Source: Roseibium sp. HPY-6
Lineage (GTDB): Bacteria; Pseudomonadota; Alphaproteobacteria; Rhizobiales; Stappiaceae
Direction: 5' to 3'
Length of the DNA: 64,000 bases
Assembly: GCF_040530035.1 (NCBI RefSeq)
Contig: NZ_JBEWCD010000003.1
Location: forward strand, 1-64,000
Part shown: positions 1 to 8,954 of the stretch, in pieces
Layout: each line of letters opens with the position of its first letter
Numbering within the stretch: the stretch's first letter is position 1
The notes under the pieces: model-generated
What the model saw: only the letters and a program-made list of their open reading frames with translations
Databases searched by the model: none
Told to the model about the DNA's origin: nothing
Translations under genes and position numbers: made by a program

Positions 1-844
1 AAAGATCAGCGTACCTGCGTAACTCCTTAAAACACCCAGCATCTCTGCCAGACATCGCAAGGACAACGCCGCCTACGCTTCCCTTCCTTCAATATCAAAT
101 TGTCAAAGAACCATTCGTTTGAAACGAATGCCGCCAAAAAGGCTGGACCAAAGACGCCTCGTTTTGCACCCGTTTCCAGGTCTTCAAAACTGATATGTCC
201 GGTAATGTCGACGACAAGGAGCGCCAAGCGGCGGCTGCGCCGTCGATGGAGGGCGTTATACGCAGGGCCCGAACATGAGTCAACAGCGTTTGTCAAAAAA
301 GATTCACAGAATGAAAGTGGTTCGAAATCGATAAACAAATTCAGAGCTTTGGAGCTCACCAACCATTATGTTTCAAGCCATTTACATATTTCGAAAGGGC
401 CCATTTTTATGCCATCTCCAAAGACCTGACAGAAGGCAAAAACCCGGTAAAGGCCGGGGTAGAAAATTGACGCAATGCAGCATTCTTGAGATGGATCAAA
501 AACTGCGAATGAAATAGATGAGACCATGTTAGAGGCAAAGCAGTCAGCGGTCCTGTTCATGAGTGCCTCGGACCAAACATGCCAAAGGTACTGTTTAGCA
601 TCGCATTAAGCAAAAAAGCCTTGAAATCACAGAACCGTCAAAATCAGGAACTAGGCACAGTATTTCGGGCGTTCTGAGGTGGGGTCACCGTGCATAAACA
701 ATTGACGTTTTAGACCAAACACTGCATGAAGCAGGATCTGGAGTGTTATGGCGATTGGCCGTATCTCCTCCTAAACTGCCGCGAGGCTCTGACCTGATTT
801 AGAACGACCTGACACAGAGCGAATAAAGGACCGGACAGGTATAA
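1..844. other. Left-end intergenic region, no gene recognised
   Basis: No open frame in this stretch encodes a protein I recognise. The frames that exist are short, lie on both strands and have unbiased composition. It is less GC-rich than the coding regions and probably carries the promoter of the M23 peptidase gene that follows. A TTGACG at 702-707 could be a -35 box, but no convincing -10 follows at 16-18 bp. Confidence 0.5.
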
Positions 845-2824
845 ATGCATTTTGGCCCTTTCCATAGTGCACAGGCAACGCGCATCGAACTGGGAGACGA
901 ACCTCCCCTTCGCGGCTATGAGGGCCGCAGCGGAATGTCCGACAAACGTCAGGTGTCCCTGCGCTGGCTTGCAGGCACGGTACTGACGGGTTTCACATCC
1001 CTGGTTCTTATGGGCGGCGCGCTCATGGCGGCTCTTGACGGGCAATACACCGTTGAGGCAGCGCCATCCGCAGACGCCTTTTTCGCAGGCGTTTCACTGT
1101 CGGACGGGAGCAGCAGCAAGGGCGACAGGGTCCTTAAGACCGCGGCGGAGTATTCCAGCAAGAATACAATCGACGTGAATGTTGTCGCACGTGTCGGAGA
1201 CAAGGACCACATTCGCGTCAAACCCCATGTGTTCGTGAGCGCCTCGTTGGCCACGCGCAAGGATCCGGACCTCGCCGCGCTGATACCGGCGTTCAATCCG
1301 TTGAACATGTTCGCCGACAAACAGGACGATGCCTCAGGCAGCGCACTGACGGACACGGCAACCGCTCAGATCGCCGACTCGCTCTATGGTGCAAAACTGG
1401 AAAACGAAGTCAGCATCAGCCTCGCTCCCTTTCCAACGTCGAGCCCACTTATCGATATGCAAAGGACACCGTCGGAAAACGAGGTTGAATTAAGCGTGCG
1501 GGAATCCGCGCGTTCGCTCGCACTCAATTCCGTTGAGAGTGCAGCCCAGACGCTTGTCGACCCTGGCCGCTTCGACTTCAATCTTGCGCTGCAGCCTGAT
1601 CTGGAAAGATACGCCGTTAGGATCACACCGGAAAACGTGTCCTTTGTCTCGAAACGCGACGAAGAGATCCGGTTTGCTGGCATGCAGGAAAACATCATCC
1701 CGATCTCGGAAGGCCAGGTCTTGAGAGACCTACTCCTCGACTATAATGCCAGCGAAGACGAGGCCGGGAAAATTGCATCGTCTTTCGCCGCTCTTTTCGG
1801 GATCACGGAACTCGAAGACGGTCAGCGCCTGCGCATAGCGTACGCGCCATCACCTGAAAATCTAGAAGAGATGCGCACGGAGCGTGTGTCGCTTTATACT
1901 GACACCGAGCATCAGGCGACAGTAGCCCGATCCGATAACGGCAATTACATCCGTGCCGAACAGCCGAGCACCTTCCTTGCAGACGCCTTCGCCGAGGCTG
2001 ATCGCGTATCCTATGGCGGTCCGACGCCGGCGATCTATGACAGTCTTTATCAGACAGCGCTTGAACAGGAGATGCCCGAGGAAATCATCGATGACCTTGT
2101 GCGCATGTTCTCGTTCGACGTTGATTTCAATTCGCGGGTTCAGCCGGGAGACGCGCTTGAGCTGTTTTTCACGCCTGGCGACGACGGTTCACCGCCCAAA
2201 ATCCTCTATGCAGCGCTCAACACCGGCAACACGACACGCGAGTTCTACCGGTATCGCACGCCCGACGACGGCGTGACGGATTTCTATGATGCATCCGGAC
2301 AGAGTGCCAAGAAATTCCTCGTGCGCAAACCGCTGAATGGTGGGAAATTCCGGTCCGGGTTCGGAATGCGCCGGCACCCAATCCTCAAATATACCCGCAT
2401 GCACCGTGGCGTGGACTGGTCGGCACCGCGTGGGACACCGATTATCGCCGCAGGAAACGGCACCGTGGTCAAGTCCGGATGGGCATCCGGTTACGGACGG
2501 CGCGTGGAGCTGCGTCACACCAACGGCTATGTCACCACCTACAGCCACATGACCGGCTTCGGGAAGGGCATCCGCGAAGGTGCGCGCGTAACCCAGGGTC
2601 AGATCATTGGATATGTCGGCTCAACGGGGCTTTCGACCGGTCCGCATCTCCACTACGAAGTTCTTGTGAATGGCCGCTATGTCGACCCTATGAGGATCAA
2701 GCTTCCCAAGGGCCGAACACTTGAAGGCGAAATGCGCACCAGCTTTGAGACCGAGCGCTACCGGGTCGAAACGCTTCTCGACCGGGCACGCAAACCGTCC
2801 CGCGTTGCCTCGGCGGTCAACTGA
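845..2824 (+). CDS. M23 family murein metallopeptidase, membrane-anchored
   Basis: Predicted zinc endopeptidase that cuts peptidoglycan cross-links in the periplasm, or an inactive activator of amidases. One membrane segment lies near residues 42-62 and anchors a long periplasmic part. The C-terminal lysostaphin-like domain (about 490-610) keeps both zinc motifs: HxxxD with H520 and D524, and HLH with H601 and H603. I kept the first ATG because the N-terminal stretch with EPPL, before the membrane segment, is typical of rhizobial homologues; an internal ATG at 935 would remove it. A GGACAGG precedes the start. The gene stands alone and is followed by a terminator. Family assignment is firm; the exact substrate is not known. 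Confidence 0.9.
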   Translation: MHFGPFHSAQATRIELGDEPPLRGYEGRSGMSDKRQVSLRWLAGTVLTGFTSLVLMGGALMAALDGQYTVEAAPSADAFFAGVSLSDGSSSKGDRVLKTAAEYSSKNTIDVNVVARVGDKDHIRVKPHVFVSASLATRKDPDLAALIPAFNPLNMFADKQDDASGSALTDTATAQIADSLYGAKLENEVSISLAPFPTSSPLIDMQRTPSENEVELSVRESARSLALNSVESAAQTLVDPGRFDFNLALQPDLERYAVRITPENVSFVSKRDEEIRFAGMQENIIPISEGQVLRDLLLDYNASEDEAGKIASSFAALFGITELEDGQRLRIAYAPSPENLEEMRTERVSLYTDTEHQATVARSDNGNYIRAEQPSTFLADAFAEADRVSYGGPTPAIYDSLYQTALEQEMPEEIIDDLVRMFSFDVDFNSRVQPGDALELFFTPGDDGSPPKILYAALNTGNTTREFYRYRTPDDGVTDFYDASGQSAKKFLVRKPLNGGKFRSGFGMRRHPILKYTRMHRGVDWSAPRGTPIIAAGNGTVVKSGWASGYGRRVELRHTNGYVTTYSHMTGFGKGIREGARVTQGQIIGYVGSTGLSTGPHLHYEVLVNGRYVDPMRIKLPKGRTLEGEMRTSFETERYRVETLLDRARKPSRVASAVN

Positions 2825-2862
2825 CAATCGCACCGGGTGAATGCTTGCCCCGACACGATCAA

Positions 2863-2897
2863 GCCCGCGGAAACGGCAGTCCCCGCGGGCTTTTGTT
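2863..2897 (+). terminator. Rho-independent terminator after the M23 peptidase gene
   Basis: Perfect 8-bp GC stem GCCCGCGG (2863-2870) and CCGCGGGC (2883-2890) with a 12-nt loop, followed by TTTTGTTTTT. It lies between two convergent genes, and the T-run is on the plus strand, so it ends the M23 transcript. Confidence 0.85.
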
Positions 2898-2924
2898 TTT
2901 TCACGTTCTTTCAGGCGGTGACGC

Positions 2925-5522
2925 TCAGGCAGCAGCGCTTTCCGATTCGGCGACCTGGAAAATCAACCGGTCCGCACCTGCAGAAACGTCCACTGTCTGG
3001 CCGTCGAGAACATCACCGGCCAAGAGTTTTTCCGCCAGCGGATCCTGAACGTCCTTCTGAATGACCCGCTTCAGCGGACGGGCACCATAAGCCGGGTCAT
3101 AGCCTTTCTGGGCCAACCAGCCGAGAGCACCGTCATCCAGGTTCAGCACAATCTTGCGGTCCGCAAGCAGAGCGCGAAGACGTTCCAGCTGTATCCTGAC
3201 GATATCCGACATCTGCGAGCGCTGCAGACGGTGGAAGAGGACAATTTCATCCAGACGGTTCAGGAACTCGGGCCGGAAATGCCCGCGCACGGCTGACATG
3301 ACCTCGTCCCTGACCGCATCGCTGTCCTGACCTTCGGGCTGGTTGACGAGATACTCGGCCCCCAGATTGGAGGTCATGATGATCAAGGTGTTGCGGAAGT
3401 CGACAGTCCGGCCCTGACCATCGGTCAACCGGCCGTCATCAAGGACCTGCAGCAACACGTTGAAGACATCGCCATGAGCCTTTTCGATCTCGTCGAACAA
3501 CACGACCTGATAGGGCCGGCGGCGCACGGCTTCCGTAAGAGCACCACCTTCCTCGTAACCGACATAGCCGGGGGGTGCACCGATCAGCCGGGCAACGGAG
3601 TGTTTTTCCATATATTCCGACATGTCGATGCGCACCATTGCGCTGTCATCGTCGAACAGGAAGCTCGCCAGTGCCTTCGTCAGTTCCGTCTTGCCGACAC
3701 CGGTCGGCCCTAAGAACATGAAAGACCCGATCGGCCGGTGCGGATCCTGAAGACCTGCCCGGGCCCTGCGGACAGCCGTCGAAACCGCATGAATGGCCTC
3801 TGCCTGACCAACCACACGATTTGCCAGCACGTCTTCCATGCGCAACAGCTTTTCCCGCTCGCCTTCCAACATCTTGTCAACCGGGATGCCGGTCCATTTC
3901 GACACGACCTGTGCGATATGAGAGGGCGAAACGGCTTCATCCACCATAGCGTCCTTGTCCTCAGACTCCTCAGCTTCGGTCAGCTGCCGCTCCAGATCCG
4001 GAACCACGCCGTAGGCCAGTTCGCCAGCCTTGGCCAGATCGCCCTGCCGCTGCGCGATTTCAAGATCCGTCCGTGCCTGCTCGAGCTGCTCCTTGATCTT
4101 CTGCTCCAGATTGAGCTTTTCTTTCTCGCCGAGCCAACGGTTCGTCAGCGCCTGCGACTGCTCTTCCAGATTGGTAAGCTCTTGCTCCAGTTTGACAAGC
4201 CGGTCACGGGAAGCATCATCGCTTTCCACTTTCAGGGCCTCGCGCTCGATCTTGAGCTGGATAATCCGGCGGTCAAGTTCATCCAGTTCTTCCGGCTTTG
4301 AATCGACCTGCATGCGCAAGCGGCTTGCCGCCTCGTCGACAAGATCGATTGCCTTGTCTGGAAGAAAGCGGTCCGTAATGTACCGGTTGGAAAGGTTAGC
4401 CGCCGAAACAATCGCAGAATCGGTAATCCGGACGCCATGATGGAGTTCGTATTTTTCCTTGATCCCACGCAGGATCGACACAGTATCCTCGACCGTCGGC
4501 TCCGTAACAAACACCGGCTGGAATCGGCGGGCCAAAGCCGCATCCTTTTCCACATGCTTACGATATTCGTCCAGCGTCGTGGCGCCGACACAGTGCAACT
4601 CTCCCCGCGCAAGTGCAGGCTTGAGCAGGTTGGAGGCGTCCATGGCTCCGTCGGCCTTGCCGGCACCGACAAGCGTATGCATCTCGTCAATGAACAGGAT
4701 GATGCCGCCCGCCGCTGCCTCGACTTCAGACAGCACGGCTTTCAGCCGTTCCTCGAATTCACCGCGATATTTCGCACCGGCAATCAATGCGCCCATGTCG
4801 AGTGCGAGCAACTGCTTGTCTTTGAGAGATTCCGGGACATCACCATTCACGATCCTGAGCGCCAGGCCTTCCGCAATCGCGGTCTTGCCGACGCCGGGTT
4901 CGCCGATCAGCACGGGATTGTTCTTGGTTCTGCGCGACAGCACCTGGATCGTGCGACGGATTTCTTCGTCGCGTCCGATAACCGGGTCGAGTTTGCCGTC
5001 CCGGGCAACTTCCGTCAGGTCCCGGGCGTATTTCTTGAGAGCTTCGTACTGGTTTTCAGCCGTTGCACTATCGGCCGTCCGACCCTGACGCAGCTGATTA
5101 ATGGCCTCGTTCAACGCGTTCGGCGTAACCCCGTGGCGTTTCAAAAGCTTGCCGGCCTCACTGCCGGTATCCGTAGCAAGCGCCAGCAGAAGACGCTCGA
5201 CAGTGACAAAACTGTCGCCTGCCTTCTCGGCGATCTTCTCAGCCTGTTCGAAAAGCCGTGCCGTCGGCTGTGCCATATAAAGCTGGCCGGAACCGCCCGA
5301 AACCTTCGGCATCTTGTCCAGAATGCCTTCCAGATCCCCCTTGAGAGCCTTCGCCTGACCGCCCGCTCTGTCGATCAGACCGGTCGCCATGCCTTCCGGG
5401 TCATCCAGAAGAACCTTCAGAATGTGTTCAGGCGCGAACTGCTGGTGGCCCCGCCCAAGAGCAAAGGTCTGAGCGGACTGAACAAAGCCCCGCGCACGCT
5501 CAGTGTATTTTTCCAAATTCAT
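2925..5522 (-). CDS. clpB: ATP-dependent chaperone ClpB (Hsp100 disaggregase)
   Basis: Hexameric AAA+ disaggregase that pulls polypeptides out of aggregates together with DnaK in the cytoplasm. The 865 residues match full-length ClpB. Order: Clp N-domain (about 1-145), first nucleotide-binding domain with Walker A GEPGVGKT at 207-214, a coiled-coil middle domain rich in Glu/Lys/Leu (about 405-525), and second Walker A GPTGVGKT at 605-612 followed by the C-terminal small domain. The start is supported by a strong AGGAGG about 6 nt upstream. The gene is transcribed alone; a terminator of the upstream DUF4167 gene lies in the gap. A heat-shock promoter is expected but only weakly visible. Confidence 0.97.
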   Translation of the reverse strand: MNLEKYTERARGFVQSAQTFALGRGHQQFAPEHILKVLLDDPEGMATGLIDRAGGQAKALKGDLEGILDKMPKVSGGSGQLYMAQPTARLFEQAEKIAEKAGDSFVTVERLLLALATDTGSEAGKLLKRHGVTPNALNEAINQLRQGRTADSATAENQYEALKKYARDLTEVARDGKLDPVIGRDEEIRRTIQVLSRRTKNNPVLIGEPGVGKTAIAEGLALRIVNGDVPESLKDKQLLALDMGALIAGAKYRGEFEERLKAVLSEVEAAAGGIILFIDEMHTLVGAGKADGAMDASNLLKPALARGELHCVGATTLDEYRKHVEKDAALARRFQPVFVTEPTVEDTVSILRGIKEKYELHHGVRITDSAIVSAANLSNRYITDRFLPDKAIDLVDEAASRLRMQVDSKPEELDELDRRIIQLKIEREALKVESDDASRDRLVKLEQELTNLEEQSQALTNRWLGEKEKLNLEQKIKEQLEQARTDLEIAQRQGDLAKAGELAYGVVPDLERQLTEAEESEDKDAMVDEAVSPSHIAQVVSKWTGIPVDKMLEGEREKLLRMEDVLANRVVGQAEAIHAVSTAVRRARAGLQDPHRPIGSFMFLGPTGVGKTELTKALASFLFDDDSAMVRIDMSEYMEKHSVARLIGAPPGYVGYEEGGALTEAVRRRPYQVVLFDEIEKAHGDVFNVLLQVLDDGRLTDGQGRTVDFRNTLIIMTSNLGAEYLVNQPEGQDSDAVRDEVMSAVRGHFRPEFLNRLDEIVLFHRLQRSQMSDIVRIQLERLRALLADRKIVLNLDDGALGWLAQKGYDPAYGARPLKRVIQKDVQDPLAEKLLAGDVLDGQTVDVSAGADRLIFQVAESESAAA

Positions 5523-5625
5523 ATGTACCTCCTACCCGCTCGCACCACCCGAAGCGTGGGGAACGTTGTTGGATACGGACCCCGGTCACGGGCATCCGCG
5601 CAGCCTTCTTCAGCACTGCCCACCT

Positions 5626-5654
5626 AATATAGTGTTGCATTTTAATCACAAAAG
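5626..5654 (-). promoter_or_regulatory. Candidate clpB promoter
   Basis: On the minus strand, CTTTTG (5649-5654) and TATATT (5626-5631) are 17 bp apart, about 100 nt upstream of the clpB start. The spacing fits a sigma-70 type promoter, and CACTATAT also loosely resembles an RpoH -10. This is motif matching only. Confidence 0.3.
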
Positions 5655-5676
5655 GCCCGAGCACTGAAAAGCACAA

Positions 5677-5706
5677 AACAAAAACGGCGCCCACCAGGCG
5701 CCGTTT
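5677..5706 (-). terminator. Rho-independent terminator of the DUF4167 gene
   Basis: Perfect 10-bp stem AAACGGCGCC (5682-5691) and GGCGCCGTTT (5697-5706) with a 5-nt loop. Read on the minus strand it is followed by TTTTTGTTTTG. It sits just downstream of the DUF4167 stop at 5732 and upstream of clpB. Confidence 0.85.
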
Positions 5707-5731
5707 CCGGGTACTTCGCAGGAATGCCATG

Positions 5732-6451
5732 CTATTCAGTGACGGCGGCCGTTTCTGCAGGCGCGTCATCACTGGTTTTCGCGCGGCGCGTCCGTGTTGT
5801 CCGTCGCCGGGGCTTGGCCTGCTCTTCGTCTGCGCTATCGGTATTTGTCTCGCCCGCATCTGACGCGGCTTCGGACGATGCCTCAGCGTTTGTATCAGAT
5901 GCAGCACGGCGCGGTGCGCGCGACCTTGGCGTGCGGGTTCTGCGGCGCGGTTTTTCGTCCGCGTCAGTGTCCTCGGCATCAGCCTTCTGCCCAGCGCCAT
6001 TGACCTGTCCTTCCTGGTCAATAACGGGCATGTCTTCGATAAACGGTTGAGGACTGTTTGCATCGACGACATCGCCATCGGCATTTGCCCGTTCCTGCGA
6101 CGGACGTTCAGAACCGTTCAACGGCGCACCGGATCCGTTCGGCGCCGCATTTTCAGCGGGTTCTTCGGATTCGCCACGGTTAGCCGGCTGGGTCGATGGT
6201 TGCTGCTGCGGCTGTGCGGCCGCGACAATGCGCAGATAGTGCTCTGCATGCTGGTTGTAGTTTTCGGACATCACGCGGTCGCCAGATGCCTGAGCATCTC
6301 GGGCCAGCTGCTGATACTTCTCCGCAATATGCATCGCTGTGCCGCGGATTTTCACATCAGGACCGTTTGATTCGTAAGTCCGGGTTAGCGGATTAGGACC
6401 TTTGCGGCCCCGTCCGCGCATACGCTTATTGCTTTGATTTCCTGGTCTCAT
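5732..6451 (-). CDS. DUF4167 domain-containing protein
   Basis: A 239-residue protein with a conserved alphaproteobacterial DUF4167 domain in its first 75 residues, from a very basic start (MRPGNQSNKRMRGRGRK) through the KIRGTA, AEKYQQLARDA and HAEHYLRI blocks. The rest is low complexity: a Gln/Pro stretch, an acidic Glu/Asp/Ala-rich part, and two Arg clusters (PRRRTRTPR and PRRRTTRTRR). I start at the ATG giving MRPGNQ because the family begins there; 32 upstream in-frame codons have no family resemblance. Function is unknown. The basic ends suggest nucleic-acid binding, which is inference. Confidence 0.88.
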   Translation of the reverse strand: MRPGNQSNKRMRGRGRKGPNPLTRTYESNGPDVKIRGTAMHIAEKYQQLARDAQASGDRVMSENYNQHAEHYLRIVAAAQPQQQPSTQPANRGESEEPAENAAPNGSGAPLNGSERPSQERANADGDVVDANSPQPFIEDMPVIDQEGQVNGAGQKADAEDTDADEKPRRRTRTPRSRAPRRAASDTNAEASSEAASDAGETNTDSADEEQAKPRRRTTRTRRAKTSDDAPAETAAVTE

Positions 6452-6814
6452 CCTGCCGTTTTCTCTTGCGGAACGGCGGTCAGCGAAACACTGACCCAAC
6501 ATCGGAATTACTTTAAACCGATACGAAATACACACCGAAACCAACAATGCTGGTTAGCGGCTGTCTTTGAAAACACACGCAACGCATAACAGGCCACTGG
6601 CCAACGCTTTCGTCTTTCTCTTCGACAGTCCAAAACACCGGAAAGCCCGATTCGCAGCAGATTCCTTAGCGCAGATAGCGTGTTTCGTCTTCATGCTGCC
6701 GGATGCGTATGCCCCGCTAAACGCTGTTAACATCTCCGGTTTCGGCAAGTCGAACCTAACCGTTTCCGTTGCGATTTCCAAGTGCTTTTTCGCGATTGGA
6801 TCAAAACAGTTGAA
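6452..6814. other. Intergenic region between prmC and the DUF4167 gene
   Basis: This 363-bp gap is downstream of prmC and upstream of the DUF4167 gene, both leftward. The short frames inside show no family resemblance. I see no strong hairpin with a T-run after prmC and no clear promoter, though the DUF4167 promoter must lie here. Confidence 0.45.
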
Positions 6815-7669
6815 TTATAACCGGCAAGCCGTGACCACGCGGTCGTTTCCGGAAAGATCCTTAATGATTTCAATCGCTCCAAAGGCATGATGCCGCAACT
6901 GTTTTTCCACGGGCAGGCCCTGATCATATCCGATCTCGAGCGCAATTTGCCCTCCTTTGGGCAAAAGACGCGCCGCATCGCGAACAATGGCAACATAGGC
7001 GTCCACACCGGATTCGCCGCCATCAAGCGCGAGAACAGGATCATGTCGGATGACTTCCGGATCCAGTTCGCGAAGGACATCTTTGCGGATGTAGGGTGGG
7101 TTGCTCACGATCCAGTCCGGCCCGGTTCCGGGGTTCTGCCCGAAAGCGCCGAGATAGTCGGCGCAAAGAGGATGGAAGCGCTCTTCCACCTGATGCAGTC
7201 GTGCATTTTTCTGCGCGCAACCAAGCGCTTTTTCAGAAATGTCGATCGCAACCACAAGGCTCAAGGGCAATTCAGCCAGCAGCGTCACGCCAATCACACC
7301 CGATCCGGTTCCAACATCCCAGATCATTGACGCTTTGCCCGGTGGTGTTCTTGCCAGCACCACATCAATCAGAATTTCGGTATCGGGCCTTGGTTCCAGC
7401 GTCGCCGGGTTCAGCAGAAACCTGCGACCGTAAAAGTCGCGTTCGCCGAGAACCCGTCCGACAGGCATTCCCGAGATGCGCAACTCGGCCTTTGCGAAGA
7501 TGTTTTGGCTTGTGCCGTCGTCCACCTCATCGTCTTCATTGAGAACCAGAGCCGAAGTATTTATTTCCAGGACCGTGCTGACAAGGATTTTGGCATCCAA
7601 ATCCGCAGTGGGCAGACCAGCGGCGCGAAACCGGTCCCGCACGTCCCGGTAAAGCTCCCCGACGCGCAT
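6815..7669 (-). CDS. prmC: Peptide chain release factor N5-glutamine methyltransferase
   Basis: Methylates the glutamine of the GGQ motif of release factors RF1 and RF2 with SAM as donor, which raises their termination activity. The 284 residues are normal length. A helical N-terminal substrate-recognition domain precedes a Rossmann methyltransferase fold with motif I (DVGTGSGVIG) and the diagnostic NPPY at 190-193. It begins only 2 bp after the prfA stop, so the enzyme is co-transcribed with its substrate RF1, the usual bacterial arrangement. Confidence 0.96.
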   Translation of the reverse strand: MRVGELYRDVRDRFRAAGLPTADLDAKILVSTVLEINTSALVLNEDDEVDDGTSQNIFAKAELRISGMPVGRVLGERDFYGRRFLLNPATLEPRPDTEILIDVVLARTPPGKASMIWDVGTGSGVIGVTLLAELPLSLVVAIDISEKALGCAQKNARLHQVEERFHPLCADYLGAFGQNPGTGPDWIVSNPPYIRKDVLRELDPEVIRHDPVLALDGGESGVDAYVAIVRDAARLLPKGGQIALEIGYDQGLPVEKQLRHHAFGAIEIIKDLSGNDRVVTACRL

Positions 7670-7671
7670 CG

Positions 7672-8745
7672 TCAGGCGTCTTCTGAGGCAAGCAGATTGG
7701 CCTGATGGTCGACGATCAGGGCCTCGACAACTTCGTTGAGCCCGTCTCCCGCGATGATTTGCTCGAGCTTGTAAAGCGTGAGCCCGATCCTGTGGTCGGT
7801 GACGCGCCCCTGCGGAAAATTATAGGTTCGGATTCGTTCAGAGCGGTCCCCCGAACCGACCTGAAGGCGACGCGCTTCAGTTCGCTCGCTGGCTGCCCGC
7901 TCGCGTTCTTCGTCATAGATCCGGGCACGCAGCAACTGCATTGCCCTGGCCCGGTTCTTGTGCTGCGATCGTTCATCCTGAACTGCGACGACGATACCGG
8001 TCGGAAGATGCGTGATGCGGACGGCTGAGTCGGTTGTATTGACGTGCTGGCCACCCGCGCCGGACGCCCGGAACGTATCGACACGCAGATCGCTTTCTTG
8101 AACGTCGATATCCACATCCTCGGCCTGCGGCAGAACCGCAACCGTCGCCGCGGAAGTGTGAATACGTCCTCCCGATTCGGTTGCAGGAACCCGTTGAACC
8201 CGATGAACGCCCGATTCGAACTTCATCCGTGCAAAGACGTTATCGCCCGAGACGGACGCAATCACTTCCTTGAATCCGCCGACTTCTCCTTCGCTGGTTG
8301 ACAGGATTTCTACCTTCCATCCCTGAAGCTCGGCGAAACGCTGATACATGCGGAAAAGATCACCGGCAAACAAGGCAGCTTCGTCGCCGCCCGTACCGGC
8401 GCGGACCTCGAGGATCGCGTCATTCGCGTCGGCCTCGTCCTTGGGAAGAAGACCAATGCGCACGTCCTGCGTCAGCTCTTCAACGCTGGCAGACAATTCG
8501 GCCTGCTCGAGTTCGGCAAGTTCGCGCATTTCAGCGTCAATGTCCGGATCCGCAATCAGGGCCTGGGCACCAGCAAGATCGTCCTCAGCCTTGATCAAGG
8601 CCCGGATTTTCGTGACCAGTGGTTCAAGACCGGCGTATTCGCGGGACAGTTTCACATAGGCTGCGGGCTCAGGTCCTGCCGACATCAGGTGTTCAATCTC
8701 GGCAAATCGGTCCAAAAGGGTATCAAGTCTGTGACGCGCCAGCAT
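7672..8745 (-). CDS. prfA: Peptide chain release factor 1 (RF1)
   Basis: Recognises UAA and UAG stop codons on the ribosome and triggers peptide release. The 357-residue length is standard. The catalytic GGQ is at 231-233 in the block GAGGQHVN, followed by the conserved [18 protein letters not shown]-type N-terminal helical domain comes first. The gene lies between ptsP (209 bp upstream) and prmC (2 bp downstream). Confidence 0.97.
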   Translation of the reverse strand: MLARHRLDTLLDRFAEIEHLMSAGPEPAAYVKLSREYAGLEPLVTKIRALIKAEDDLAGAQALIADPDIDAEMRELAELEQAELSASVEELTQDVRIGLLPKDEADANDAILEVRAGTGGDEAALFAGDLFRMYQRFAELQGWKVEILSTSEGEVGGFKEVIASVSGDNVFARMKFESGVHRVQRVPATESGGRIHTSAATVAVLPQAEDVDIDVQESDLRVDTFRASGAGGQHVNTTDSAVRITHLPTGIVVAVQDERSQHKNRARAMQLLRARIYDEERERAASERTEARRLQVGSGDRSERIRTYNFPQGRVTDHRIGLTLYKLEQIIAGDGLNEVVEALIVDHQANLLASEDA

Positions 8746-8954
8746 ACGCGCAGGGTCTCCTAGATCCGGTCGAGGTCAGTGGCATCAACGCCCAGGACCG
8801 ACATTATTTCCAACTCATCGCAACACGGTTTCGGGTGTTGCCCGTCGCGGGTATTTCGGCCTTCTCGGCTCCGAATCCCCTAGTTCGATTCACTTTCTGA
8901 CATATCAGTGTCTCGAGACATCAGCTAGTGCGCACTGCGCGCGGCAACGGGCGC

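Noticed and set aside
4437..5627. A 396-codon open frame on the plus strand, antisense to clpB
   Set aside because: It lies entirely over clpB, which has full family conservation; high GC makes long antisense frames common, and the product matches no family.
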